Notes under the pieces: generated by a model | The model's database searches: none | The model's input: only the letters and a program-made list of their open reading frames with translations | What the model was told of the DNA's origin: nothing | Shown: in pieces, positions 52,360 through 61,110 of the stretch | How positions within the stretch are numbered: position 1 is the stretch's first letter | Layout: each line of letters starts with the position of its first letter | Assembly: GCA_910588225.1 (NCBI GenBank) | Contig: CAJUQT010000013.1 | Coordinates: 1 to 64,000, forward strand | DNA length: 64,000 nucleotides | Direction: 5' to 3' | Origin: an uncultured Acetatifactor sp. | GTDB taxonomy: Bacteria; Bacillota; Clostridia; Lachnospirales; Lachnospiraceae | Made by a program: the position numbers and the translations under genes

Positions 52360-53210
52360 TTTACCTGTCACATTTTTCTTTTCCGGATATCGAGCAGGAA
52401 TACAGCTTTATTATGGCATTGAAGAGGACATGCTATGATACGGTCTATCCCTTTCAGATATTGTCCAGACATGGTCTGCGGATGCTGGATTTTGAACCCA
52501 TCACTATATTGTATGGGGGAAACGGCTCCGGCAAGACTACGGCGCTCAATGTAATTGCCGAGAAGCTGAAGCTGGAGAGGGATACTGCCTTTAATCGATC
52601 TAACTTTTTTGAGGATTATACCAGAATGTGTGACTTTGAGGTGCAGGAGAAGATTCCGAAGATAAGCAGAATCGTTACAAGCGATGATGTCTTTGACTTT
52701 ATATTGAATCTGAGAGAACTCAATGAAGGAATAGACCAGAAAAGGGAAGAACTGTTCAAGGAATACCTGGAGAACAAATATGCCCATTTTCAGATGAAGT
52801 CACTGGATGATTATGAACAGCTGAAGAAGGTATGTATGGCGCGCAGTAAAACACAGTCAAAGTATGTCAGAAAGAATCTGGCGGATAATGTGCGGGAACA
52901 TTCCAATGGGGAAAGCGCCTTTCTGTATTTCACAGAGAAAATCCAGGAAAACGGACTGTATCTTCTGGATGAGCCGGAGAACAGTCTGTCACCACAGCGT
53001 CAGCTGGAGCTGATGAAGTTTCTGGAGGATTCTGTTCGCTTTTTTGGGTGTCAGTTTATCATATCCACACATTCACCATTTTTGCTGGCCATGCAGGGAG
53101 CGAAGATATACGATATGGACGAGGAAGTGGTTGATGTAAAGCGATGGACGGAGTTGAGCGGTATTCGCGCCTATTATGATTTTTTTAAAAAATATGAGCC
53201 CCTGTTTTGA
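52356..53210 (+). CDS. AAA/ABC-type ATPase of unknown function
   Basis: This 284-aa ATPase has Walker A ILYGGNGSGKTTALNVI (about residues 49-65), a short helical middle region, HSNGESAFLYF as signature-like motif (about 188), Walker B GLYLLDEPENSLS (about 205-217) and FIISTHSPFLLAM as H-loop. It is the compact AAA_15/AAA_21-like type, close to a stand-alone ATPase without nuclease domain. It is translationally coupled to a 75-aa gene. A terminator follows 4 nt after the stop. A link to the ClpX-like gene upstream is not obvious. Confidence 0.85.
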   Translation: MIYLSHFSFPDIEQEYSFIMALKRTCYDTVYPFQILSRHGLRMLDFEPITILYGGNGSGKTTALNVIAEKLKLERDTAFNRSNFFEDYTRMCDFEVQEKIPKISRIVTSDDVFDFILNLRELNEGIDQKREELFKEYLENKYAHFQMKSLDDYEQLKKVCMARSKTQSKYVRKNLADNVREHSNGESAFLYFTEKIQENGLYLLDEPENSLSPQRQLELMKFLEDSVRFFGCQFIISTHSPFLLAMQGAKIYDMDEEVVDVKRWTELSGIRAYYDFFKKYEPLF

Positions 53211-53213
53211 GAT

Positions 53214-53249
53214 AAAAAGGACGGACACATTACATGCCCGCCCTTTTTT
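53214..53249 (+). terminator. rho-independent terminator
   Basis: AAAAAGGACGG and CCGCCCTTTTTT form a stem with one mismatch and end in a run of six T. It closes the ATPase operon. Because the left arm is A-rich, it could also work for the convergent rubredoxin gene. Confidence 0.7.
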
Positions 53250-53309
53250 GCATTATAAACAGCAGTTGGCCGTGACCTCATTGCTGTGATATCGTTCCGT
53301 CTCTGTCTC

Positions 53310-53483
53310 TTAATTATAATTGTCGATGCAGGGCTGGAACATGCTCTTATTTACGCCGCAGAGCGGGCAGCACCAATCATCCGGCAGATCCTCGAAAGCA
53401 GTACCAGGAGCGATGCCATGTTCAGGATCACCTTTTTCAGGATCATAGGTATATCCGCAGGGATTGCAAAAATATTTTTTCAT
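53310..53483 (-). CDS. rubredoxin
   Basis: This 57-aa rubredoxin has two knuckles, FCNPCGYTYDPEKGD and DDWCCPLCGVNKSMF, that bind one Fe in a Cys4 site. It carries electrons to rubrerythrin or other reductases in anaerobic oxidative-stress defence. The ATG at 53483 follows AAAGGAGAATTTACT; the extension to 53510 would place the ribosome site inside the gene. Rubrerythrin lies just upstream on the same strand (93 nt), so the two are probably co-regulated. Confidence 0.95.
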   Translation of the reverse strand: MKKYFCNPCGYTYDPEKGDPEHGIAPGTAFEDLPDDWCCPLCGVNKSMFQPCIDNYN

Positions 53484-53575
53484 AGTAAATTCTCCTTTCC
53501 CAAAGCTCAAACTTAGTGTTTGCTTTAAGCTAAATAATTTTTAATTGACATTCGAAATATGGAAAACACTTGTTC

Positions 53576-54115
53576 TTAACTGAAGTATCTCTTGAGAAGT
53601 CCTTCAAATGCCTTGCCATGCCTTGCCTCGTCGCGGGCCATCTCATGCACGGTATCATGAATTGCGTCAAGATTAGCAGCCTTTGCGCGTTTTGCAAGGT
53701 CAAACTTACCGGCAGTAGCGCCGTTCTCGGCATCAACTCTCATCTCCAGATTCTTCTTGGTAGAATCGGTCACAACTTCACCCAGGAGCTCGGCAAACTT
53801 AGCGGCATGCTCCGCCTCTTCGTAAGCGGCTTTCTCCCAATACAGACCGATTTCAGGATATCCTTCTCTGTGGGCAACTCTTGCCATAGCCAGATACATA
53901 CCAACCTCTGAGCACTCACCTTCAAAGTTTGCACGCAGATCCTTGACAATATCTTCAGGAACACCCTGAGCAACACCTACCACATGTTCTGCAGCCCAGG
54001 TTCTGTCAGCGGACTGAGCAGTGAACTTTTCAGCAGGCGCATGGCAGATAGGGCATTCGGAAGGGGCGGCATCACCCTCGTGAACATAACCACATACTTG
54101 ACATACATACTTCAT
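53576..54115 (-). CDS. rubrerythrin with N-terminal rubredoxin domain
   Basis: This 179-aa protein has an N-terminal rubredoxin-like domain (YVCQVCGYVHEG and CPICHAPAEKF) and a C-terminal diiron ferritin-like domain (ANFEGECSEVGMYLAMA, KAAYEEAEHAAKFAEL, MARDEARHGKAFEGL) with the E-ExxH pairs. The domain order is that of 'reverse' rubrerythrins of Clostridia, which reduce H2O2 and O2 using NADH through rubredoxin. The ATG at 54115 follows AAAAAGGAGATAAAACT; the upstream frame is not coding. It pairs with the downstream rubredoxin. Confidence 0.95.
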   Translation of the reverse strand: MKYVCQVCGYVHEGDAAPSECPICHAPAEKFTAQSADRTWAAEHVVGVAQGVPEDIVKDLRANFEGECSEVGMYLAMARVAHREGYPEIGLYWEKAAYEEAEHAAKFAELLGEVVTDSTKKNLEMRVDAENGATAGKFDLAKRAKAANLDAIHDTVHEMARDEARHGKAFEGLLKRYFS

Positions 54116-54293
54116 AGTTTTATCTCCTTTTTCTATATTATTATTGTTGCTATGTAAGCTGTCGGGATATGCAAATCTGCTGTCGTCTTTGCGAGAGGGA
54201 CATGCATTTATTCCCGACACCTATTATATAGGTTTTTAGTTGAAAGTCAACCATATATAAACAAAAATTTTTCTGAAAAATATGAAAAAAATA

Positions 54294-57200
54294 TTATTTC
54301 AAAATTCTGTTCAGTCTGGAACCAAGACGGCTTAATATTTCATTTGTGATTGTTCCGCACTGTTCGGCCACATGATCAGCTGTAATTTCCAGCGCACCGG
54401 ATTTTCCGATGATAATGGCGACATTTCCGGCCTGGACACGCGGAATATTGCTCACATCCACAATGGTTTGGTCCATGCAGATTCTGCCGATAATGGGGGC
54501 CATGCAGCCATTGATAAGGACACTGCCGATTCCGTAAGACAATTCTCTGGGCAGCCCGTCCGCGTAACCAATAGAAAGCGTGGCAATACGCATATCATAT
54601 TTGGCTGTAAATGCGGTTCCGTAACCGGCAGCCTCCCCGGTATAAAGTGTTCTGATAGAAATGACACGTGCTTTCAGCGACAGAACCGGACGCAACGCAC
54701 CGCGCCAGAGGTTGGTATCGTCTTCTGTGCTTAAAAGGCCATACAGGGCAATGCCAGGCCGTACATAGTCCGCTGCAAGCGCCGCTTTGCTCCAGACATT
54801 TCTGCTGGCGGAACGATGTGCGCGTCTGGACTGTTTTTCCTTCTTCTGCAGCAGATTTAAAATACCATAGCTGGCCAGGAGATGGAGACCTCGGCAGGGA
54901 TATTCTTTTTCTTTTAAATAATTTACTACCTGATAAAAGGCTGTTATCTGGCTTTCTGTAAATGCTCTGTCTTCTGGGCGGAGAGAATCGCTCACTGACA
55001 GGTGAGTAAACATTCCGTCGATAACCAGATTCTCCATTTTAAAGGCAGACGCGATTTCTTCCAGGTTTTCGCATCGAATTCCAAGCCGATGCATGCCGGT
55101 ATCAATAGCAAGATGGACATGCAGAGGTTTTCCAAAACTGCTCAGCAGCCGGGCATAATGATAATCAATGACGGCCTGGGTCAGCAGATAGCGGCTGAGA
55201 AGCGGGAAATCATCCGGAGGTGTATAGCCCAGTATCAGGATTTTGCCCTTGACGCCGGCTTTTCGCAGTGTGATTCCTTCTGACAGACAGGCAACACAAA
55301 ATGATGTCACATTCAATTTGTTCAGCTGCCGGGCGATGAGCACGGCACCGTGGCCATAAGCATCGGCTTTTATTGCGGGCATCAGTCTGCAGCTGTCGGG
55401 AAGCCGTGAACGGAGGAATGATACATTGTGCTCCAGTGCGCTGCTGTCCACTTCTATCCAGGCGCGGAATTCCCCCTGGCTTTCATAGGGATCTGCAGTT
55501 TTTTGCTTTGAAAATATGTGTGGTGCCGCAGGTTTTCTGGATTGTGTCCTCTGGGCCATTACCCGTGATGTACCGCGGATATTCGGCAATGTTATACTCC
55601 GCAGATCAACAGGCTTTCTGCTCGCTGCTTCCAGCTCCTGTGTATCTGCCGGATTCTCAGGCTCCTGCCAGGAATATTGTTCGTCATTTTCTATATCAGA
55701 CAGTTCAAAAGCTGCTTCTTTTTCTGATAATGTATATTCTTCGGTGTCATTTTCTTCTGGTAAAGTCTCTTTCATTGAGAGTTCTGATTCCTGAAAAGTA
55801 ATGTCGTCTGCTTCTCTGAGCCGGGCAATTTCACCATCGTCAGGTTCTCTGAGGCTGTCAATTTCCTCATCGTCGAGTTCTGGCAGGCAAGCAGATTCGT
55901 CAGCATAGGATTTGCTTCTGTCGGCTGATTCATCAGCTGCTGTTGGCAATGTACTGATTTCTTCCATGGCTGCCGCTGTCATTTCATTGCTTCCATCGGC
56001 CTGAATTTCCTGTAATACAGGATTTTCTGTTTTTGTGTCTTCCTGTAAAGCTTTGTGCAAATCTGAAATTCCTTTCTCATTTAAATCCGTATCAGAAAGA
56101 GGGGAGACATTTGTGTCTCCTGTTTTCTGAAGCTCGGAAGTACTTACTGTTTTTAATGTGCTTCTTCGTTTCTGCAGGAAAGAATTCCAGGCCTGCCCCA
56201 ATATAGGAAGAAGACGAGGCAGAACACATCTCTGCAGATAGAGAACCAGGAGACTGGCAACCACTGACACCTGTGCCACCACAAGATAGTGGACAATACT
56301 GTTATCAACAAGCTGAGTTGTCAAGTGTAATAATTTGGCCAATCCGCGGACTGCTACAATGATCGCCGGGTGAAGGATATAAATCCAGGCGGAAGCAGTT
56401 CGAAATGCCCTGACAGATGCCCAGGGAGTACTGTTGAGACACAGATACAGAAATATCATCACCGGAACCAGGGTCAGATACATGCTGTCGTGACGCTGCA
56501 ATTGAAAATGGCGCAACGTAAAGGCTTCCGCTGTCATAAGGATAAAAGAAACTAAAAGGCCAACGCAATAAAGGCGAACCACCATTTGTCCGTCTGTGTG
56601 TTGGGAAGGTTTATCTGTCTGTTCGGGATTTTCCTCCGGCTCTGTTGAATTTCGTGTTGTGGACCCTTTTTCATTCCGCAGAGACATCCATACACCCAGC
56701 AGCAGAAACAGTGGTGCAAGAAAGAGGCCGTTGCGTGTATGGGACCAGAGGTGGAAACCAAAATCGTACACTGCCTTCAGCGCGGGAACTTTCTCGATAA
56801 GGCCGAAGTAACTGTCGCCCAACAGACCAATAATATACAGGACTGCAGATACGGCGGTGGCTCGGCGCAGATTCAGGAAAAGGCTCATCACATAAACGAC
56901 GATCATACCCAGTATGCAGGCAGGGAAGTACCATAAGTGGTAGAATGTACCGTCAAAAATAAGCATACGAAACAAACCTCCAAAGGTGAGCTTCGTATAA
57001 TGACCTGCGTAAATACCGATTGGCAGATACAATAAAATACAGAAACCGTACAGCAGAAGCATTTTTCTTAAATATTTTTTCAGACCTGCCGGATTCTTAT
57101 CAGCAGCCGACATAAAATCAGCAGCTACAAACTGACCGGTTACCATGAAGAAAAAGGGAACGGCGGTTCTGGCAAGGATTCGTGTCAGAAAGAAATCCAT

Positions 57201-57305
57201 TCCCTCGTTTATAGAAGCCAGAGGAGAGGTGTGAATTGCAATGACAAGCAGAGCAGCCACTACCCGAAATCTGTCAAGACCGCCGTAATTCTGTCTGGTA
57301 TGCAT
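54294..57305 (-). CDS. VanT-like fusion: membrane acyltransferase-3 domain plus alanine/serine racemase
   Basis: This 1003-aa protein joins an N-terminal acyltransferase-3 membrane domain (about 1-385, ten or so spans, starting LDRFRVVAALLVIAIHTSP) to a C-terminal PLP racemase (about 605-1003). The racemase shows MPAIKADAYGHGAVL with the PLP Lys near 646, IDTGMHRLGIR, GYGTAFTAKYD and GRICMDQTIVDVS. This is the architecture of VanT serine racemases, which are about 700 aa; the extra length is a very acidic linker (about 395-600) with repeats such as DDEEIDSLREPDDGEIARLRE. A VanG-type ligase gene lies 69 nt upstream on the same strand, so D-Ser supply is likely. Alanine racemase activity is an alternative. 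Confidence 0.9.
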   Translation of the reverse strand: MHTRQNYGGLDRFRVVAALLVIAIHTSPLASINEGMDFFLTRILARTAVPFFFMVTGQFVAADFMSAADKNPAGLKKYLRKMLLLYGFCILLYLPIGIYAGHYTKLTFGGLFRMLIFDGTFYHLWYFPACILGMIVVYVMSLFLNLRRATAVSAVLYIIGLLGDSYFGLIEKVPALKAVYDFGFHLWSHTRNGLFLAPLFLLLGVWMSLRNEKGSTTRNSTEPEENPEQTDKPSQHTDGQMVVRLYCVGLLVSFILMTAEAFTLRHFQLQRHDSMYLTLVPVMIFLYLCLNSTPWASVRAFRTASAWIYILHPAIIVAVRGLAKLLHLTTQLVDNSIVHYLVVAQVSVVASLLVLYLQRCVLPRLLPILGQAWNSFLQKRRSTLKTVSTSELQKTGDTNVSPLSDTDLNEKGISDLHKALQEDTKTENPVLQEIQADGSNEMTAAAMEEISTLPTAADESADRSKSYADESACLPELDDEEIDSLREPDDGEIARLREADDITFQESELSMKETLPEENDTEEYTLSEKEAAFELSDIENDEQYSWQEPENPADTQELEAASRKPVDLRSITLPNIRGTSRVMAQRTQSRKPAAPHIFSKQKTADPYESQGEFRAWIEVDSSALEHNVSFLRSRLPDSCRLMPAIKADAYGHGAVLIARQLNKLNVTSFCVACLSEGITLRKAGVKGKILILGYTPPDDFPLLSRYLLTQAVIDYHYARLLSSFGKPLHVHLAIDTGMHRLGIRCENLEEIASAFKMENLVIDGMFTHLSVSDSLRPEDRAFTESQITAFYQVVNYLKEKEYPCRGLHLLASYGILNLLQKKEKQSRRAHRSASRNVWSKAALAADYVRPGIALYGLLSTEDDTNLWRGALRPVLSLKARVISIRTLYTGEAAGYGTAFTAKYDMRIATLSIGYADGLPRELSYGIGSVLINGCMAPIIGRICMDQTIVDVSNIPRVQAGNVAIIIGKSGALEITADHVAEQCGTITNEILSRLGSRLNRILK

Positions 57306-57374
57306 ATTTATACCCTCCTGCCTGCAGCAGCAGACATTTATTTTGTATTTCTGATTGATATCTATTATTCTATA

Positions 57375-58439
57375 TTACACGTTTTCGCCCTTTTGCTCAA
57401 GTGCTAATTCCAAAATTCGATCAAGAACCTGGCGGAAAGAATATCCTGCGGCCTTCATCATGCCGGGATAGCGGCTGTGTTCCGTGAATCCGGGGATGGT
57501 ATTTACCTCATTGAACAGTACCTGGCCTTCAGGAGTGAGAAACATGTCTACTCTGGCAAAACCGCTGCATCCCAGAATACGGTAAATGGATTTTGCCGTT
57601 TCTTTGATTTCCTCTGCTTTGGTGCTGCTGATCCTGGCCGGCACATGAATACTGGAGGTTTTCAGAGTATATTTTTCCGTAAAATCAAAGAAACCGCCGG
57701 AAAGTTCGATTTCATCCACTTCGCCGGTAATTGGATTTCCGTTGCCCAATACGGCGCATCCCACTTCAAACCCTTCGATATTTTTCTCCAGAAGCACCTG
57801 ACTGTCGTACTGGAATGCCAGAGAAACTGCAGCGGCCAGATGTTCTTTGGCTGGGACCTTAGTGACGCCGTAAGAGGAACCGGCCTTCACCGGCTTGACG
57901 TAAAGAGGATATCCAATCTCTTCCGCAAAGGCTGATGCCTGTTCAAAGGACGTATCGGGTTCCAGCACCATATGTCTGGGAACGGGGATTCCGGCGAGAC
58001 TGACCAGCCTGTGGGCTCTGTCCTTATCCATGCTGAGGGCGGAGGCCAGCGTGCCGCAGCCTGCCAGAGGAATACCGCACAGCTCCAACATCCCCTGAAG
58101 GGTCCCATCCTCTCCGTTGCAGCCGTGAAGAACCGGGAATGCAATATCTACCGGGATGCGCGTAATGCTTTTATCCTCCAACAAGAGCAGACAATTTTCT
58201 CCACGGTTGGGAGATAAGACCGCCGGGGTACAATCCTGATCATTGTGCCAGGTGTCATTGAGCAGTTTTTGCACCGGGCCGGTATAATAATACCAGCTTC
58301 CGCTGCTTGTAATACCAATCATCAGGGGATTGTATTTTTCCGTGTCAAGGTTGAGAATGACACCGGAAGCGGAAGAGAGTGACACACTATATTCGGGGGA
58401 GCAGCCTCCAAAGAAAACGGCAACATTTAATTTTTTCAT
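57375..58439 (-). CDS. D-alanine--D-serine ligase, VanG-like
   Basis: This 354-aa ATP-grasp ligase joins D-Ala with D-Ser or D-Ala. It shows FPVLHGCNGEDGTLQG, MDKDRAHRLVSLAGIPVP, PVKAGSSYGVTK, EVGCAVLGNGNPI and FNEVNTIPGFTEHSRYP. The omega-loop region GGFFDFTEKYTLK resembles VanG rather than the EAKY of housekeeping Ddl, favouring D-Ala-D-Ser activity. It is followed by a VanT-like racemase gene, the usual partner, and is divergent from a two-component system. A vanXY dipeptidase is not seen in this window. The result would be peptidoglycan precursors with lower vancomycin affinity, but the inference rests on motifs alone. Confidence 0.88.
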   Translation of the reverse strand: MKKLNVAVFFGGCSPEYSVSLSSASGVILNLDTEKYNPLMIGITSSGSWYYYTGPVQKLLNDTWHNDQDCTPAVLSPNRGENCLLLLEDKSITRIPVDIAFPVLHGCNGEDGTLQGMLELCGIPLAGCGTLASALSMDKDRAHRLVSLAGIPVPRHMVLEPDTSFEQASAFAEEIGYPLYVKPVKAGSSYGVTKVPAKEHLAAAVSLAFQYDSQVLLEKNIEGFEVGCAVLGNGNPITGEVDEIELSGGFFDFTEKYTLKTSSIHVPARISSTKAEEIKETAKSIYRILGCSGFARVDMFLTPEGQVLFNEVNTIPGFTEHSRYPGMMKAAGYSFRQVLDRILELALEQKGENV

Positions 58440-58550
58440 TATAAAATCCTTTCTTTATAGTAATTCTATTCGTTCTTATCCTACAACTAAAACGTGGAAA
58501 AGTAAATAGTTGGAAGTTTAAGATTTTTTAATGATAAAATTTTTCTTATT

Positions 58551-58581
58551 TTACAAATTGGAAGAGAGAATGTGGTATAAT
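58551..58581 (+). promoter_or_regulatory. possible extended -10 promoter for the sensor kinase gene
   Basis: TGGTATAAT (58573-58581) is an extended -10 element; TTACAA (58551-58556) is a weak -35 with a 19-nt spacer. If real, the ATG at 58580 falls inside the -10 box and the kinase must start downstream, at 58643. The divergent ligase promoter must lie in the same 58440-58550 stretch. Confidence 0.5.
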
Positions 58582-58642
58582 GTTCAAAAAGAACAAAGTC
58601 AAGCGCCCGAATATTGGCGGAGATGATTCAGGGAGTGCGGAA

Positions 58643-60124
58643 ATGAAATTTAGAACGCGGCTGCGGGTCACATTTGTGATAATTATTGTCTTGCCGCTGG
58701 TGTTGACGGCACTGGCATTCAGCGGAATCGGTTTGTATCTGATGAATGTGCATCAGGGTTTCCCTGCTGTGGAATTGGATTACACTGCGATGACGGAAAA
58801 TATGCGGGAGATAGTGGATGCCACGGATCAGGCATTTTTACGTCTGAAGGATCAGGCTGAAGAAGATGCTTCCAGATTGGCGGATATGCAATACCTGGAG
58901 GAAGTGAATTCCGGAATTACACACAGAACGACCTATATCATGGTGAGAAAAGAGGATACGCTTTATTACGCGGGAAACGAAGAAGCGGCGGAAGTGATAT
59001 TTCCCCGGCTGCCCGGTTATGGGGAGCGGGATCTGTCGGAAGAGCCAGGTATTTACTATGACGATCTGGACAAATTCGTCAAACAGGTGGATTTCCTGTT
59101 CCCTGATGGCAGCAGGGGAAGCGCTTTTGTGGTTACAAAGGTGAATTCGTTGATTTCCAGGAAATTGCTGGTGGACATGTTTGTGGCGATTTTTCTCATT
59201 TTGATTTTCACCGGTTTGATGCTGACCAGGTGGATCCGCAGAGGTGTGTTCAATCCTATTAATGAATTGAATGCGGCCATGAGAAAAATCAAGGAAGGCA
59301 ATTTCGAGTATGCGCTTGAGACGGACGCAAAAGGTGAAATAGGGGATTTGTACCGCAATTATGAGGATATGCGTCTGAGGCTGAAGGAGAATGACGAAGA
59401 AAACAGGGAGAGCGAAAAGCAGAACAGGGAGCTGGTCAGCAATATATCACATGATTTGAAGACACCTATCACGGCAATCAAGGGATACGTGGAGGGAATC
59501 ATGGACGGAGTGGCAGATACGCCGGAGAAGATGGATAAATATATTAAAACCATCTATAATAAGGCAAATGACATGGAGCGCCTGATCAATGAACTGACTT
59601 ATTATTCCGGTATTGACAATAACAGAATCCCCTATAATTTCCATCGAATCAATGTGGCGGATTATTTTGGAGACTGTGTGGAGGAAGTGGGACTGGATCT
59701 GGAACAGAAGAATATTGAATTGAATTATTCCAACCTCACACAGCCTGACACAATTGTCATTGCGGATCCGGAACAGATGAAGAAAGTCATTAATAACATT
59801 ATCAGCAACAGTGTAAAATATCTGGATAAGCCCCGTGGAATAATCGATATTCGAATTCTGAACGAAACGGATTCCATACGCATTGAAATCGAGGATAATG
59901 GCAAGGGGATTGCACAAAAAGATCTGCCGAAGATTTTTGAACGGTTTTACCGTACGGATGCTTCGAGAAATTCAGCTCAGGGCGGCAGCGGTATCGGCTT
60001 ATCCATTGTACGGAAGATTATAGAAGATCACGGCGGATACATCTGGGCTACCAGCAGAGAAGGAGAAGGTACCTGCATGCATTTTGTATTGAGAAAATAT
60101 GTAGAACTGCAGGATGAAAAATAG
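58643..60124 (+). CDS. membrane sensor histidine kinase
   Basis: This is a sensor kinase of about 493 aa. It has a first span (VTFVIIIVLPLVLTALAF), an extracytoplasmic domain of about 135 residues, a second span (LVDMFVAIFLILIFTGLML), a HAMP linker (RGVFNPINELNAAM), HisKA with NISHDLKTPITAIKG (His270), and HATPase_c motifs N (NNIISNSVKYL), G1 (IEDNGKGI) and G2 (GGSGIGLSIVRKI). ATG 58643 follows AGGGAGTGCGGAA; the upstream ATG at 58580 overlaps a likely -10 box. It is divergent from the VanG-like ligase gene and precedes a response regulator, so it may be a VanS-like sensor, although its extracytoplasmic domain is larger than in many VanS proteins. Confidence 0.9.
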   Translation: MKFRTRLRVTFVIIIVLPLVLTALAFSGIGLYLMNVHQGFPAVELDYTAMTENMREIVDATDQAFLRLKDQAEEDASRLADMQYLEEVNSGITHRTTYIMVRKEDTLYYAGNEEAAEVIFPRLPGYGERDLSEEPGIYYDDLDKFVKQVDFLFPDGSRGSAFVVTKVNSLISRKLLVDMFVAIFLILIFTGLMLTRWIRRGVFNPINELNAAMRKIKEGNFEYALETDAKGEIGDLYRNYEDMRLRLKENDEENRESEKQNRELVSNISHDLKTPITAIKGYVEGIMDGVADTPEKMDKYIKTIYNKANDMERLINELTYYSGIDNNRIPYNFHRINVADYFGDCVEEVGLDLEQKNIELNYSNLTQPDTIVIADPEQMKKVINNIISNSVKYLDKPRGIIDIRILNETDSIRIEIEDNGKGIAQKDLPKIFERFYRTDASRNSAQGGSGIGLSIVRKIIEDHGGYIWATSREGEGTCMHFVLRKYVELQDEK

Positions 60125-60231
60125 GTAACAACTTAGCGAAAAAAGAAAACAGACAGTAATATAGTCAATAACCGAAGCGTTACGGCAACTACAAAAACAG
60201 AGAGGGATACGGGAAAGGCAGGAGCATTGAT

Positions 60232-60924
60232 ATGAGCAGGATTTTGATTATCGAAGATGAGGTTGCGATTGCGGATTTGGAAAAGGATTACCTGGAATTA
60301 AGCGATTTTCAGGTGGATATCTGCAATAGTGGAGACGAAGGGCTGACCATGGCGCTGAATGGGGAATATAATCTTGTGATTCTGGATTTGATGCTTCCGG
60401 GGATGGACGGGTTTGAGGTCTGCCGGAAGATTCGGGAGGATAAAAATATACCTATTCTGATGGTCTCTGCCAAAAAGGACGATATTGATAAGATCAGAGG
60501 CCTGGGACTGGGAGCGGATGACTACATGACGAAGCCTTTCAGTCCCAGTGAGCTGGTGGCAAGAGTAAAGGCACATATGGCCAGGTATGAACGGTTGGTT
60601 GGTACCAATCAGAAACCACAGAACGACATTGTGGAAATCCGGGGAATCCGTATTGACAAGACGGCAAGACGTGTTTACGTGAATGGTGAGGAAAGAACTT
60701 TTACTACAAAGGAGTTTGATCTGCTTACGTTTCTCGCAGAGAATCCCAATCATGTTTATACGAAGGAGGAGCTGTTCCGGGAAATCTGGGATATGGATTC
60801 TATCGGAGATATCGCAACCGTTACCGTGCATATCAAGAAAATACGGGAAAAGATAGAAAAAGATACCGCAAAGCCGCAGTATATTGAGACAATCTGGGGA
60901 GTTGGGTACCGGTTCAAAGTATAA
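60232..60924 (+). CDS. OmpR/PhoB-family response regulator
   Basis: This 230-aa response regulator has a receiver domain (RILIIEDEVAIADLEKDYLE, phosphoacceptor Asp52 in VILDLMLPGMDGFE, Lys in DDYMTKPFSPSELVARV) and an OmpR winged helix (KTARRVYVNGEERTFTTKEF, YIETIWGVGYRFKV). It follows the sensor kinase by 107 nt in the order kinase-regulator, whereas characterised van operons usually have vanR before vanS. AGGAG precedes the ATG. It probably controls its own operon and may control the divergent ligase-racemase genes. A terminator follows. Confidence 0.95.
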   Translation: MSRILIIEDEVAIADLEKDYLELSDFQVDICNSGDEGLTMALNGEYNLVILDLMLPGMDGFEVCRKIREDKNIPILMVSAKKDDIDKIRGLGLGADDYMTKPFSPSELVARVKAHMARYERLVGTNQKPQNDIVEIRGIRIDKTARRVYVNGEERTFTTKEFDLLTFLAENPNHVYTKEELFREIWDMDSIGDIATVTVHIKKIREKIEKDTAKPQYIETIWGVGYRFKV

Positions 60925-60952
60925 TCGAAAGACAGTAACGTTATGCAAAAGC

Positions 60953-60986
60953 ATCCCCGGGCTGATAATGGCCCGGGGATATTTGT
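60953..60986 (+). terminator. probable rho-independent terminator
   Basis: ATCCCCGGGC (60953-60962) and GCCCGGGGAT (60971-60980) form a perfect 10-bp GC-rich stem with an 8-nt loop. The following ATTTGT is only a short T tract. It ends the two-component operon. Confidence 0.65.
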
Positions 60987-61110
60987 AAAAAGCAGTTTTC
61001 AAAGGGAGAATCATCTGGTAATATATAGGAAACAGCTGCCGGGCTGCTTTTGAGCAGGCAGTCTGAACATTTTGCAATGTGAATTAAGTATATTGGAGGG
61101 ACTCTCAGAA

